33,282 bases of DNA from a virus. Within the stretch, counting starts at the first letter, position 1, and the number at the start of each line of letters is the position of its first letter. The stretch covers positions 1-33,282 of the IMG/VR virus record IMGVR_UViG_3300020436_000041. One strand, given 5' to 3'. The position numbers were made by a program, and so were the translations under genes. The notes beneath the pieces are model-generated. The model did not search any database. It was not told the origin of the DNA and worked only from the letters and a program-made list of their open reading frames with translations. Shown piece by piece: positions 15,894 to 23,623 of the stretch.

Positions 15894-16813
15894 GTATATC
15901 AAGAGTTGCAGGATTTGAAGATTATCATAATGTAGGTATAATTTACTCTATGAGTAATTTTGGAGTGCCTCAAGCAGACGGTTTTGGTTCTGCTTATTAC
16001 AAACAGTCAGGAGAAATGTATGGAGTATACACCGACAGTAATGGGAATTATATAAATGTAGAACAAGCACATACAGATACGCAAAACGGAGTAACAACTA
16101 TCAAAACAGACAATAGAACTCTTAACGGCAAGGCGTTCCCTAGTTCTTTTACTGTTGACACTAACTTTGTGCCTTCACCAGCTCAAGTACAAAACAATAT
16201 AACAGGTGCAAACGCATATATTAGATTTAGCTTCATCCCTGCTCCTGATTATGCTAAAGGAATAGACTTTACTGATTTACCAGGAGACCCAAGAAGCACA
16301 TCACAGAGCCATATTCAAGGCAGCATTTATTATTCATTTGAATTTACTATAACAGACGATTCTGACGAGCCAGATACGTACAACACTAATTTTTATAAAC
16401 AAGGCCTTTATCTTACAGGAGGTGGTGGCCCTTTGTTTTTTAAGCCAGGTGTGTTTTACGACAAGGCTACTAGTGCAAGCTTTCTTCACGATACTGTTTA
16501 TAGATTTAATGGTGCAACCAATTTTGGTAATTTCAAACGACACCGTATAAAAAAAGGGAAAAATAGGTTTGATTTTAGTGTATATTATTTACAAAATGGT
16601 ATCACTATAGGATTTTATATTCCTACAGAGGACAATCTTAGTCTTTGGGTAAATGGTAAAAACAGATGGAATGGAACTATTAAAGATATATCTATTAAAA
16701 GAAGAGTATATGACGATAACAGAGCAATAAACAATCCTGTAATACCTGAATTACCACAGCAATCATATTACTATTATTCTGGAAATGGTGGTATTGGAAC
16801 TAATAACTTTTAA
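15890..16813 (+). CDS. tail protein with SYYYY C-terminal tail
   Basis: The product is 307 residues, beta-rich and rich in Gly, Asn and aromatic residues. From about residue 115 on (ITGANAYIRFSFIPAPDYAK, IYYSFEFTITDD, LSLWVNGKNRWNGTIKDISI) it reads like a lectin or jelly-roll module, so a receptor-binding or minor tail role is likely. It ends PQQSYYYYSGNGGIGTNNF, closely matching the last residues of the 814-residue tail protein at 3219. The rest of the two proteins shows no obvious similarity. The shared end may be a docking or chaperone tag. Confidence 0.5.
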   Translation: MSISRVAGFEDYHNVGIIYSMSNFGVPQADGFGSAYYKQSGEMYGVYTDSNGNYINVEQAHTDTQNGVTTIKTDNRTLNGKAFPSSFTVDTNFVPSPAQVQNNITGANAYIRFSFIPAPDYAKGIDFTDLPGDPRSTSQSHIQGSIYYSFEFTITDDSDEPDTYNTNFYKQGLYLTGGGGPLFFKPGVFYDKATSASFLHDTVYRFNGATNFGNFKRHRIKKGKNRFDFSVYYLQNGITIGFYIPTEDNLSLWVNGKNRWNGTIKDISIKRRVYDDNRAINNPVIPELPQQSYYYYSGNGGIGTNNF

Positions 16814-16822
16814 AATTAACAT

Positions 16823-16918
16823 ATGAAAGATTGGATAAAAAGATTTTGCATGATGTTTTGCAAAAAAAAATATAAAGATTTATGGATAATTGGTAAAGGT
16901 AATTTAGATGATAAATAG
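16823..16918 (+). CDS. 31-residue hypothetical protein
   Basis: A tiny frame starting 9 bases after the previous stop; its last codons overlap the start of the glycosyltransferase-like gene. The product is basic with two Cys (RFCMMFCKKKYKDLW). It is supported only by packing and coding-like composition. Confidence 0.4.
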   Translation: MKDWIKRFCMMFCKKKYKDLWIIGKGNLDDK

Positions 16919-17717
16919 AGCTGTATACTCTTTTTGGACAAAGCCACAATCAAAAAGCAAAGAGCTTTTATGTGGTTTTAACTCTACTGAGGCTTTTTTA
17001 GATTGTTTACATTTATCTGTAATATTCTCAAAAAAGTGGTTTAAAGAGGTTGTTATGGTTACTGATTTAGAAGGTAAAAAAATAATTGAAAAAGCTAAAA
17101 TACCTTTTGACAGTATAACTACAGAATTAGAAGATATAAAAGTAAGACCAAGACATTGGGCTTTTGGCAAACTTGTAGCTTGCAAAATACAGTCAAAACC
17201 ATTTATGCATTTAGATAATGATGTAATTTGGTTTAAGAAGCCTCCTATGAGGGTTTTAAGAGCAAAAGCTTGCTTTCAAAACTTTGAGGCTAACGACCAA
17301 TATCATGCTTTTTACAGACCACAATGTAAAGAAGCAGCAAAAGACAAGTTAGACATAGGAATTAGATACGACATAGAAATAGGAGAAACAATAGCTGTAA
17401 ATTGTGGTATTATGGCTTTTAACGAAATAGGATTTCTACAGGAGCTTTATGATAAAGCCTTAAAGTTTATTGATTGGCATGACAACAAAAACTTTCCTAT
17501 GTGGGATTTAAGTAGTATTGTTTTTGAACAAATGCATTTATATCAGATTTTGTTAAAACGAGATATAATTCCTGATGTTTTGGCAACTTTCTTTGTTGAT
17601 GATAACTTGGCAGCAGAGCTTGGTTATACTCATTTAATCTCAAACAGCAAAAGAGATGAAGAAATAGAAAAAAAAGTAAAAGAAAGATTAAAACTTGAAT
17701 TAAATGATAAGACCTAG
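16908..17717 (+). CDS. glycosyltransferase-like protein (GT-A type, DUF6734-like)
   Basis: This 269-residue protein has the signature of a GT-A fold glycosyltransferase. The pattern KPFMHLDNDVIWFKKP at about 97-112 carries the D-N-D motif at 103-105, which in such enzymes binds the metal and nucleotide sugar. AVNCGIMAFNE later in the chain resembles an acceptor-side loop. Before the motif, VVMVTDLEGKKIIEKA fits the Rossmann-like half. It sits among tail genes, overlapping the next tail gene by 14 bases, so it may decorate tail proteins or alter host surface sugars. No signal peptide was seen, so it acts in the cytoplasm. Confidence 0.65.
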   Translation: MINRAVYSFWTKPQSKSKELLCGFNSTEAFLDCLHLSVIFSKKWFKEVVMVTDLEGKKIIEKAKIPFDSITTELEDIKVRPRHWAFGKLVACKIQSKPFMHLDNDVIWFKKPPMRVLRAKACFQNFEANDQYHAFYRPQCKEAAKDKLDIGIRYDIEIGETIAVNCGIMAFNEIGFLQELYDKALKFIDWHDNKNFPMWDLSSIVFEQMHLYQILLKRDIIPDVLATFFVDDNLAAELGYTHLISNSKRDEEIEKKVKERLKLELNDKT

Positions 17718-19050
17718 TTATTCATACAAAGTAGGAGGCTTTAAGCAAGGGGAAGTTTTTCATCAAATACCAGGTCAATATGATAGTGGTATTAGTGCAA
17801 ATCCTGTTGTCTCAAGAAACTCTAGTACAACAAGAGTAAATAAAGAAGGCTTGATAGAGCATATAGATTCTAACATACCTAGACAAACATGGCCTGTTTA
17901 TAAGGGCAGAGTAGGAAGATGTCCTTCTCTAGCCTTAAGAGAAAGAATACCACAAAAACTATATTGGACTGAAAGGTTTAATACGAGTGGTACTTGGACT
18001 GAACAAGGTGTTAATGTATTATGTACTGAAACTGTAGCTCCTACAGGAAGAAAGGAGGCTTGTTTGCTTAGAGTTACAAGCACAAATACTACTTGCTATG
18101 TACAGCAAGAAGTTAATCATAATCTTGGAACTTTTGTCGTAAGTGTTTTTGTAAAAGACGGTGGAGATATAATGCAGGGAGGAAGCAGAGGTTCTGGATA
18201 TTTTGCTATTGGGGTTACAGGTGTAGGAGCTAGCTCTACTAGTGTAATAATACAGCCATTTGATTTAGTTAATGGAACTGTTTTAAGCCCTACAAGTTTT
18301 GGTATAGCACCTGAACAGACGTTTATACATGAATATCCTAACGGTTGGTTTAGGGTAGGGTTTAGGTATGACATGGGAACTACAAACAATACTATTATAA
18401 GATTCTATGCTTCATGCAACGGCCCTCAAGATTTTAATTCAGGAGATTATCCAGGTCAATCACTACAGTTATATGGAGCTAACTTAGTTCAATCAAGACA
18501 ACTACAACCATACATAAAGTCAGAGTCTACATTGAAAATACAAGAAGCAGATTCTTTAAGGACTTTTGTTGGTAATGATTATATTTACTCTAAGGAGGGA
18601 ATCTTTTTTATTAGCCTAAAGCTAGAGTCAGACCAAGTTACTTTTAATAGCAACTGTATAACTCTAAACAACGGAACTGTTAACAACAAAATATCCTTTA
18701 ATTTTAGACAAGCAACTAATAATTTTATTTTCATTGTAAAAAAAGGTACAAGTACAGGAAGCACAACTCAATCATTCTTTGAAACAAGTCTTGATTTTAC
18801 AAAAGAAATAAAGCTAGCTGTACATTGGAAACAAGGTTTGTGTTTGCTTTATTATAACGGAAATCAAATACATCAAGACACCAACTTTAACACTTTTGAT
18901 GGCGACACTTTAACAAGAATAGATGCAGACAACGGAAACCAAGTAAACAAATTTAAGTGTGGAGATATTTATGAGCTTAGTGTTTACGACACAAGAACTT
19001 TATCAAACACAAAAGTAGTAGAACTATTAAAACAATTAACAGAATTATGA
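17704..19050 (+). CDS. tail fibre-like protein with carbohydrate-binding/LamG-like domains
   Basis: This 448-residue protein begins with a short tail-attachment-like segment (residues 1-95, including TRVNKEGLIEHIDSNIPR). Next is a beta-sandwich region at about 95-280 (NTSGTWTEQGVNVLCTETVA; EYPNGWFRVGFRYDMGT), of a kind common in phage fibres and carbohydrate-binding modules. Last is a LamG/concanavalin-like domain at about 295-448 (EGIFFISLKLESD; KLAVHWKQGLCLLYYNGNQI; CGDIYELSVYDTRTLSNTKV). Together these suggest a receptor-binding protein. The start overlaps the glycosyltransferase-like gene, and the stop overlaps the next gene by four bases. Specificity cannot be told from the sequence. Confidence 0.65.
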   Translation: MIRPSYSYKVGGFKQGEVFHQIPGQYDSGISANPVVSRNSSTTRVNKEGLIEHIDSNIPRQTWPVYKGRVGRCPSLALRERIPQKLYWTERFNTSGTWTEQGVNVLCTETVAPTGRKEACLLRVTSTNTTCYVQQEVNHNLGTFVVSVFVKDGGDIMQGGSRGSGYFAIGVTGVGASSTSVIIQPFDLVNGTVLSPTSFGIAPEQTFIHEYPNGWFRVGFRYDMGTTNNTIIRFYASCNGPQDFNSGDYPGQSLQLYGANLVQSRQLQPYIKSESTLKIQEADSLRTFVGNDYIYSKEGIFFISLKLESDQVTFNSNCITLNNGTVNNKISFNFRQATNNFIFIVKKGTSTGSTTQSFFETSLDFTKEIKLAVHWKQGLCLLYYNGNQIHQDTNFNTFDGDTLTRIDADNGNQVNKFKCGDIYELSVYDTRTLSNTKVVELLKQLTEL

Positions 19051-19346
19051 AAATATCAGAAGAAACTAACATAACTCTTGACCTTAAGACTATAGCTATG
19101 ATTATTGGTTTTGTATTAACCCTAGCTACTATGTGGTTTACTTTAAAATCAGATATAGCTTTAGCTAAAGAATTACCAACTCCTGAAGTAGAAAAAATAG
19201 AATTTGATTACAAAGACAAGTTGGTAAGGTCAACAATAGAGAAAATAGAATCAGACGTTACAACTGTAAAAGAAGATGTAACTGAGATTAAAGAGAGTCT
19301 GGATAAAATAGACCAGAGAATTTATGAACTAAGTAAAAACAAATGA
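19047..19346 (+). CDS. membrane-anchored coiled-coil protein, lysis cassette
   Basis: The 99-residue product has one membrane segment at about 15-33 (TIAMIIGFVLTLATMWFTL) and then a charged coiled coil to the C-terminus (STIEKIESDVTTVKEDVTEI). The layout fits a small spanin, holin-accessory or tail-anchor protein. It opens the lysis and envelope cassette, overlapping both neighbours by four bases. Confidence 0.55.
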   Translation: MKISEETNITLDLKTIAMIIGFVLTLATMWFTLKSDIALAKELPTPEVEKIEFDYKDKLVRSTIEKIESDVTTVKEDVTEIKESLDKIDQRIYELSKNK

Positions 19347-19666
19347 AATGGATTGTAACGGTAATTGCCCTTTTTGTATCGGCTGCTAATTTTGCACAAA
19401 CAGAATCTATAACTGTAATTCAATATACAGCATCTTTTGCTGAAGAAGTATCTTTAAACGACTACAAAGATTATAATTGTAAAACTTTGTTTATTGATAA
19501 ATCTCCTGACTCTTTTGAGGGTATAGAGTTTCTTCCTACAATTATTTTATATAATGACGGAGAAGAAGAATTAAGAATAGAAAGTGGTATAACATTAAAA
19601 CTACCAGAAAATTGGAGAGAACTTTTAGACGAACATATAGATTATTTATTGCAGCAACGCTTTTAA
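19343..19666 (+). CDS. exported thioredoxin-like protein lacking CxxC
   Basis: Of 107 residues, the first 20 or so form a signal peptide (MKWIVTVIALFVSAANFAQ). The mature part reads like a thioredoxin fold: an early strand SITVIQYTASFAEE, then KTLFIDKS, then FLPTIILYNDGEEELRIESG, which matches the cis-Pro turn and last strands of thioredoxins. The active-site CxxC is absent and only one Cys remains (YNCKT), so it is unlikely to be a redox enzyme and may act as a binding fold in the periplasm. The frame overlaps the next gene by 55 bases. Confidence 0.5.
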   Translation: MKWIVTVIALFVSAANFAQTESITVIQYTASFAEEVSLNDYKDYNCKTLFIDKSPDSFEGIEFLPTIILYNDGEEELRIESGITLKLPENWRELLDEHIDYLLQQRF

Positions 19667-19992
19667 CAGTATTTTGTTTTGCTCAAATACAGCAAGACAA
19701 ATACTATCATTTTGGAGCTGGTGCGTTTTCTGAATATGTTGGTAAAAAGTTTGACGTCAAAGTTCCTATTGCAAGCTCTTTTGTTATTGGGTTTGGCAAA
19801 GAAATTTATGATTATGTTGACTATGGTAAATTTGATACACAAGACTTGGCAGCTACTGTTTTAGGAGGAGTTGCTTATACTATAACAATAAAACTAATAA
19901 ATACAAATAAAAATGAAAAAATTAATAACCGTATTGTTCGCTCTTATCGTAAGCATAAGCGCAAGCAGTCAAGAAAAAAAAGAAAAAAATAA
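19612..19992 (+). CDS. exported DUF2279/YfiM-like protein with TTG start
   Basis: The 126-residue frame has no ATG near its beginning; a TTG at 19612 gives a textbook signal peptide (RRTYRLFIAATLLTVFCFAQ). The mature part, DKYYHFGAGAFSEYVGKKFD followed by GFGKEIYDYVDYGKFDTQDL, matches the small DUF2279/YfiM-like group found in phages and Bacteroidetes. A very basic tail (RKHKRKQSRKKRKK) follows. The beginning lies inside the thioredoxin-like gene (55 bases) and the end inside the next gene (80 bases), so both ends are overprinted. The start is uncertain; ATT codons upstream are also possible. Confidence 0.55.
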   Translation: MERTFRRTYRLFIAATLLTVFCFAQIQQDKYYHFGAGAFSEYVGKKFDVKVPIASSFVIGFGKEIYDYVDYGKFDTQDLAATVLGGVAYTITIKLINTNKNEKINNRIVRSYRKHKRKQSRKKRKK

Positions 19993-21013
19993 TATATTTA
20001 AAAAGATATTTAAATATTCTACTATTTATACTGCTTATTCTCAAACAAACTCTATACAAGCTCCACAAACTTTTGTAGTATCACAAGACAATGAGCTTAT
20101 AGAAACTACTCGTAGACACCCATCAGACATGATGTTTACATATGGTTTAAGAAAATTAGCATTTTTTCAATATGAAAATAGAAATAAGTTTTATGATGGT
20201 ACTGAAAAAAACCAATCAGTAAAATCAAACATTGGAGCATATAAAGGTTTAGAGTATTTAGTTGAATATTCAAGGGGTAGACAACAGGGAAGAGAGTTTG
20301 ATAATCATGAAATTTTTGCTAGATATTTAGCTAAGTATTGGTTGGTAAAAGGAGAATATCAAAAAAACGAATTAGTTGATATTGATTATAAAAGTGCTGA
20401 ACTTAGATTTAGATTACCAATAGGTAAGAAAATTAGTCTTAGTGCTGGTGCTATTTACAGAACTTATGAAAAAGCATACGGACACAATCCTATACAAAAA
20501 TATTTAGAAGAAAATCCTTGGTGGGTTTTAGCCTATGATTACGCAGGACATACAGATTCTTTATATGAGATGATAAATCCATTTACACAAGAAAGCATGG
20601 GTTATGATTATCAATGGTTTAACCAAGAAGGAAATTTAATTGCAGCAAGTGATGCTGATTATAGAAATGGAGTTTTTCAGAATGTAGTAAACAGATATAA
20701 TAAAGAACAACTATCAATGATTGGTGGTTTTGCAGATTTATCTGCTGTCTTTGGTGTAGATTTTTACCACTATAGAAAAAACTTCTGGGTACATTTATAT
20801 GGTAACGTCTTGACTAAACATCAGTTGATGAGTGGAGACGAAAGATATAGTTACAATAATTTTGTAGATGGAGATTGGATAGATTATTCTGCTGGCTCAG
20901 TATTTGGTTTTAAAGTTGGAAAAAGGTTAGCTGTATTTAGTGAGGTTAGTTTACAAAAATATTGGGATAGAGATTTAAAAGAAATTAAAGTAGGTTTAAA
21001 TTATAAATTATGA
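19913..21013 (+). CDS. exported, probably outer-membrane or surface protein
   Basis: This 366-residue protein starts with a clear signal peptide (MKKLITVLFALIVSISASSQ) and then a basic patch. The rest alternates aromatic and polar residues as in beta-barrels (LEYLVEYSRGRQQ, AELRFRLPIGKKISLSAGAI, FSEVSLQKYWDRDLKEIKVG) and ends in a strand, GLNYKL. It lies in the lysis cassette between a YfiM-like gene and the M15 peptidase. A phage protein exported to the envelope could block re-infection, help lysis or serve as a late virion part. The barrel prediction is by eye; no family was recognised. Confidence 0.5.
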   Translation: MKKLITVLFALIVSISASSQEKKEKNNIFKKIFKYSTIYTAYSQTNSIQAPQTFVVSQDNELIETTRRHPSDMMFTYGLRKLAFFQYENRNKFYDGTEKNQSVKSNIGAYKGLEYLVEYSRGRQQGREFDNHEIFARYLAKYWLVKGEYQKNELVDIDYKSAELRFRLPIGKKISLSAGAIYRTYEKAYGHNPIQKYLEENPWWVLAYDYAGHTDSLYEMINPFTQESMGYDYQWFNQEGNLIAASDADYRNGVFQNVVNRYNKEQLSMIGGFADLSAVFGVDFYHYRKNFWVHLYGNVLTKHQLMSGDERYSYNNFVDGDWIDYSAGSVFGFKVGKRLAVFSEVSLQKYWDRDLKEIKVGLNYKL

Positions 21014-21390
21014 CGCAAAATTTTAGCAAACATGAGTTTGACTCAAAATGTGGTTCTGATATGCCTGAATCTGTTTATCACAATGTGGTAAAGGTTGCAA
21101 CTCAGTTACAGTTTTTGAGAAATTATATAGGAAAACCTATAAAGATAAATAGTGGTTATAGAAGCCCTGAGCATAATAAAAGAATTGGAGGAGTTTCTAA
21201 ATCACAACATCTTTTAGGTAAAGCAGCAGATATTGTTGTTAAGGGAATGAGTACAGTTGAACTACACAAAGCTATAGAAACTTTAATATCAGAGGGTAAT
21301 ATGTTACAAGGAGGTTTAGGTTTATACGACTCTTTTGTTCATTATGATATTAGAGGTAGAAAAGCTAGGTGGGATTACAGAGGGAGGTAG
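21010..21390 (+). CDS. M15-family peptidase (endolysin)
   Basis: The 126-residue protein is a compact zinc D,D-carboxy/endopeptidase that cleaves peptidoglycan cross-links at lysis. Signature residues are NSGYRSPEHNKRIGG (47-61), SQHLLGKAADIVV (65-77) with His67 and Asp74 as metal ligands, and SFVHYDIRG (108-116) with His111 as the third. There is no signal peptide, so release should depend on the holin encoded two genes downstream. The length is typical for minimal M15_3 endolysins. The gene overlaps its upstream neighbour by four bases. Confidence 0.85.
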   Translation: MTQNFSKHEFDSKCGSDMPESVYHNVVKVATQLQFLRNYIGKPIKINSGYRSPEHNKRIGGVSKSQHLLGKAADIVVKGMSTVELHKAIETLISEGNMLQGGLGLYDSFVHYDIRGRKARWDYRGR

Positions 21391-21392
21391 TT

Positions 21393-21536
21393 ATGGATTT
21401 TTCAGTTATATTACTTTTGCCAAACGGCTTTAACATAGGTCTTAATTATTTTCCTGCTGACGAAGAACATAATTATGAAGAAATAAACATATATTTACTA
21501 ATTGTTCAATTAAAATGGAGATTTTATTATGAGTAA
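21393..21536 (+). CDS. 47-residue hypothetical protein
   Basis: A short frame between endolysin and holin; its end overlaps the holin start. The product has a mildly hydrophobic N-terminus (FSVILLLPNGFNIGLNYF) and an aromatic C-terminus. It may be a small membrane-associated lysis helper. The GGGAGG just upstream comes from the endolysin codons and is probably incidental. Confidence 0.5.
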   Translation: MDFSVILLLPNGFNIGLNYFPADEEHNYEEINIYLLIVQLKWRFYYE

Positions 21537-21984
21537 GAAGAAGTTTAAAGATACAACTGTAGGACAAGTTTTACTAGGTGCTGCTAGTATGATAAATCCT
21601 ACGTTAGGAAATGTTTTACAAGGAGTTACAACACCTAAAGAAGCAATAGAAGCTATTACTAAATCTGATGCTCCAGCAGATGATAAAATAAAATTACAGC
21701 AATTAATATACGACCAACAAAATAAAGAAATAGAAGCTATAACTTCAAGATGGAAAGCAGATAGTATGTCTGACTCTTGGTTAAGTAAGAATGTAAGACC
21801 TTTAGTATTGGTTTGGTGTATATGTATTTTTTCATTAGCAGGTATTTTAGATAGTATAGAAAGCGTACCTTTTCACATTAATGCAACTTGGAATGACACA
21901 TTTGAGAAAGTTATGATGGCAGTAGTTTTAGCTTACTTTGGAGGTAGAACTACAGAAAAAGCTACGAGTCTTTTTAAGAAATAA
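21529..21984 (+). CDS. holin of the 3TM-like superfamily
   Basis: The 151-residue protein has an amphipathic N-terminal half with a weak hydrophobic stretch (VGQVLLGAASMINP), then DSWLSKNVRPLVLVWCICIF leading into a membrane segment (about 91-108), and a second one at about 127-139 (KVMMAVVLAYFGGRTTEKA). The SWLSKNVRP motif before the first membrane segment is characteristic of GTA-holin-like families. It would form pores in the inner membrane and let the M15 endolysin out. It is the last gene of the structural-lysis block; a hairpin follows. Confidence 0.75.
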   Translation: MSKKKFKDTTVGQVLLGAASMINPTLGNVLQGVTTPKEAIEAITKSDAPADDKIKLQQLIYDQQNKEIEAITSRWKADSMSDSWLSKNVRPLVLVWCICIFSLAGILDSIESVPFHINATWNDTFEKVMMAVVLAYFGGRTTEKATSLFKK

Positions 21985-22025
21985 AGATAAAACATAGCTA
22001 TCCCTAATTGAATTTATAATTGTGA

Positions 22026-22074
22026 TTTGTAGCTTCGCTTTATGCTACGCTACAAACAATAAAACTATTTTTTT
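22026..22074 (+). terminator. hairpin after the lysis block, possible terminator
   Basis: TTTGTAGC (22026-22033) pairs with GCTACAAA (22049-22056), a perfect 8-base stem with a 15-base loop, and a run of seven T residues begins 11 bases later. The gap makes it a non-canonical terminator, but its place after the holin and before the replication block fits an operon end. Confidence 0.5.
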
Positions 22075-22137
22075 GTCAAACGCAAAGTTATAAAAAATTA
22101 TTTTCACTAAACAACTAACCATTTCACTTTTTTTTTG

Positions 22138-22145
22138 TATATTTG
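22138..22145 (+). promoter_or_regulatory. TATATTTG -7 box at the start of the replication block
   Basis: A perfect -7 box lies three bases before the ATG at 22149, after a run of T. No TTTG lies 19-21 bases upstream. Transcription would begin at about the start codon, giving a leaderless or nearly leaderless mRNA. Confidence 0.5.
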
Positions 22146-22148
22146 AAT

Positions 22149-22529
22149 ATGCACGATAATTTAGATACAGAAGGTCTTGATTATTTACAATGGAGTTTGT
22201 TTGATTCTCCTGATGAAAAAGGCAGTGGATATAGGTTTATGGAAAGAGAACCTGTTTACATCCTTGACAGGATTGTTAAAAAAACTAGAAGAAACTTTAA
22301 TATTCTGCTAGGTTATACAACTCCTAAGTATGCTAATAAATTTGGTTTGTCCACAAAAGATTCCCATAGAATTGGAAGAGCTGTAAGGTTAAAAATATTA
22401 AATCCAAAGAAGAGAATGGATTTAGTAAGGCTTTTAGTTCTTGAAGGGGTTACGAGAATAGCGATTGCTAAAGATTTAGTCTATTATGATACTGATGACT
22501 TGAAAGAAAGAGGGCTTTTTCTTTGGTAG
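22149..22529 (+). CDS. hypothetical protein, possible regulator
   Basis: I chose the ATG at 22149 (126 residues); a TTG two codons upstream lies in the -7 box. The first 30 residues are acidic, the rest basic and helical. The part SRHRIGRAVRL-like region (STKDSHRIGRAVRLKILNPK) and the C-terminal VRLLVLEGVTRIAIAKDLVY resemble helix-turn-helix segments. It is alone between a promoter and a strong terminator (22558-22588), which suits an early or regulatory protein. Not assigned to a family. Confidence 0.55.
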   Translation: MHDNLDTEGLDYLQWSLFDSPDEKGSGYRFMEREPVYILDRIVKKTRRNFNILLGYTTPKYANKFGLSTKDSHRIGRAVRLKILNPKKRMDLVRLLVLEGVTRIAIAKDLVYYDTDDLKERGLFLW

Positions 22530-22557
22530 GATTGTTTATTATTGTTTTTTGTTTTGG

Positions 22558-22588
22558 GAGGGTAGTTGAAAAATTACCCTCTTTTTTT
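22558..22588 (+). terminator. terminator overlapping the next promoter
   Basis: GAGGGTA (22558-22564) pairs with TACCCTC (22575-22581) around a 10-base loop, followed by seven T residues. The T run supplies the TTTG (-33) of the promoter for the next gene, so termination and restart are fused. Confidence 0.9.
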
Positions 22589-22616
22589 GGATATTAAATA
22601 TTTATTATTATATTTG
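22586..22616 (+). promoter_or_regulatory. promoter of the replication operon
   Basis: TTTG at 22586-22589, a 19-base spacer, then TATATTTG at 22609-22616: an exact match to the Bacteroidetes housekeeping promoter. Transcription would start near 22623, about 16 bases before the ATG at 22639. Confidence 0.8.
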
Positions 22617-22638
22617 TTAATAAATAAAACAAAATACA

Positions 22639-22866
22639 ATGGAAGAAGTAAACTTTTACAACAATTTTATTATGCTTGGAGAGTATTTTAAAACTATAGA
22701 GCATAAAAACAAAAATGAATTTACACGAGCATTGTGTGAGATTTATTTTTACGCAAACTCTTTAAGAGTAACTAATAGAGAAATGCAAAGTAACTTGTCA
22801 AAGTGGCAAGACAAATATTATGAACAAATAAATGATAATAATGGAAAAAGAATTCACATTTCATGA
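22639..22866 (+). CDS. hypothetical protein, 75 residues
   Basis: This is the first gene of the replication operon, right after a strong promoter. The product is helical and slightly acidic with conserved-looking aromatic residues (MLGEYFKTIEHKNKNEFTRA). Its end overlaps the ERF gene. No family was recognised; its first position suggests early expression. Confidence 0.55.
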   Translation: MEEVNFYNNFIMLGEYFKTIEHKNKNEFTRALCEIYFYANSLRVTNREMQSNLSKWQDKYYEQINDNNGKRIHIS

Positions 22867-23311
22867 GAGAGTAATTCTCTTACAAACAGAGCTTAAAGCT
22901 CCAAAAAAACAATACAATAGCTTTGGTAAATATAATTACAGAAGTTGTGAGGATATTTTAGAGGCAGTAAAGCCTTTATTAGAGAAATACAATCTTTCTT
23001 TAATGCTTACAGACACAGTAAAAGAAGTAGCTGGAGTTCCTTATACAGAGGCAAAAGCAGTTTTGCATTGTCCTGACGGAACGATAGAATGCAAGGCGCA
23101 AGCTGGCATTAACCTCAATAAAAAAGGTATGGATGTAGCGCAGTCTTTTGGTGCTTCTAGCTCTTATGCTAGAAAATATGCTCTTAATGGTTTATTCCTA
23201 ATTGATGACACAAAAGACGCTGATTCTACAAACAAGCATGGTCAAGAAAAAAAGGTTTTAGAAAAAGCTACTAACAAAGAAGTAGCAAAAGATTTTGATT
23301 TTAATTTTTAA
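22841..23311 (+). CDS. erf: ERF-family single-strand annealing recombinase
   Basis: The 156-residue protein matches the ERF family, which anneals complementary single strands during phage recombination and genome circularisation. The signature is near the start (YNSFGKYNYRSCEDILEAVK). A beta/alpha core follows, with AQAGINLNKKGMDVAQSFGA and SSYARKYALNGLFLIDDTKD, and a charged C-terminal tail. I prefer the ATG at 22841; another in-frame ATG lies three codons upstream at 22832. It sits directly before an SSB-like gene, the usual partner. The assignment rests on motif recognition and is good. Confidence 0.8.
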   Translation: MEKEFTFHERVILLQTELKAPKKQYNSFGKYNYRSCEDILEAVKPLLEKYNLSLMLTDTVKEVAGVPYTEAKAVLHCPDGTIECKAQAGINLNKKGMDVAQSFGASSSYARKYALNGLFLIDDTKDADSTNKHGQEKKVLEKATNKEVAKDFDFNF

Positions 23312-23320
23312 TTTAGTTAT

Positions 23321-23617
23321 ATGAGTAGTTTAATTAATGTAAGTATAAACTTACAAGACCTTCCAAAAGAAAAATTTGTGCAAGGTAAAAAAGGTGTCTA
23401 CTATAATTTTACAATTTCTGTAAATGATGAGACAAATCAGTTTGGTAAGAACGTTGCGCTTTTTGACAGCCAAACAGTTGAAGAAAGAGAAGCCAAGAAA
23501 GACAGACACTATATTGGAAACGGTAAAGTTGTCTGGACAAACGGAAAGTGCGTTGTTGCAACGCAAGAGCAAAGCAGCCAAGAGGTTGCAGATACTACAA
23601 GCGATTTACCATTTTAA
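23321..23617 (+). CDS. SSB-like single-stranded DNA-binding protein
   Basis: This 98-residue protein begins with a strand-rich, OB-like segment (INVSINLQDLPKEKFVQGKK; GVYYNFTISVNDETNQFGKN) and ends in a Ser/Gln/acidic tail with the terminal DLPF. That end resembles the D-D-x-x-P-F tip by which SSBs recruit repair and replication proteins. It is shorter than host SSB (usually about 150 residues). It follows the ERF gene and precedes a strong terminator. The role fits the neighbours; the OB fold is predicted by eye. Confidence 0.7.
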   Translation: MSSLINVSINLQDLPKEKFVQGKKGVYYNFTISVNDETNQFGKNVALFDSQTVEEREAKKDRHYIGNGKVVWTNGKCVVATQEQSSQEVADTTSDLPF

Positions 23618-23623
23618 CTGATT

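Noticed and set aside
21381-21392. Shine-Dalgarno-like GGGAGG before the 21393 gene
   Set aside because: It is part of the last codons of the endolysin and no other gene here uses such a site; taken as incidental.
22143-22151. TTG start at 22143
   Set aside because: The TTG is the end of the TATATTTG promoter box; the ATG at 22149 is preferred.
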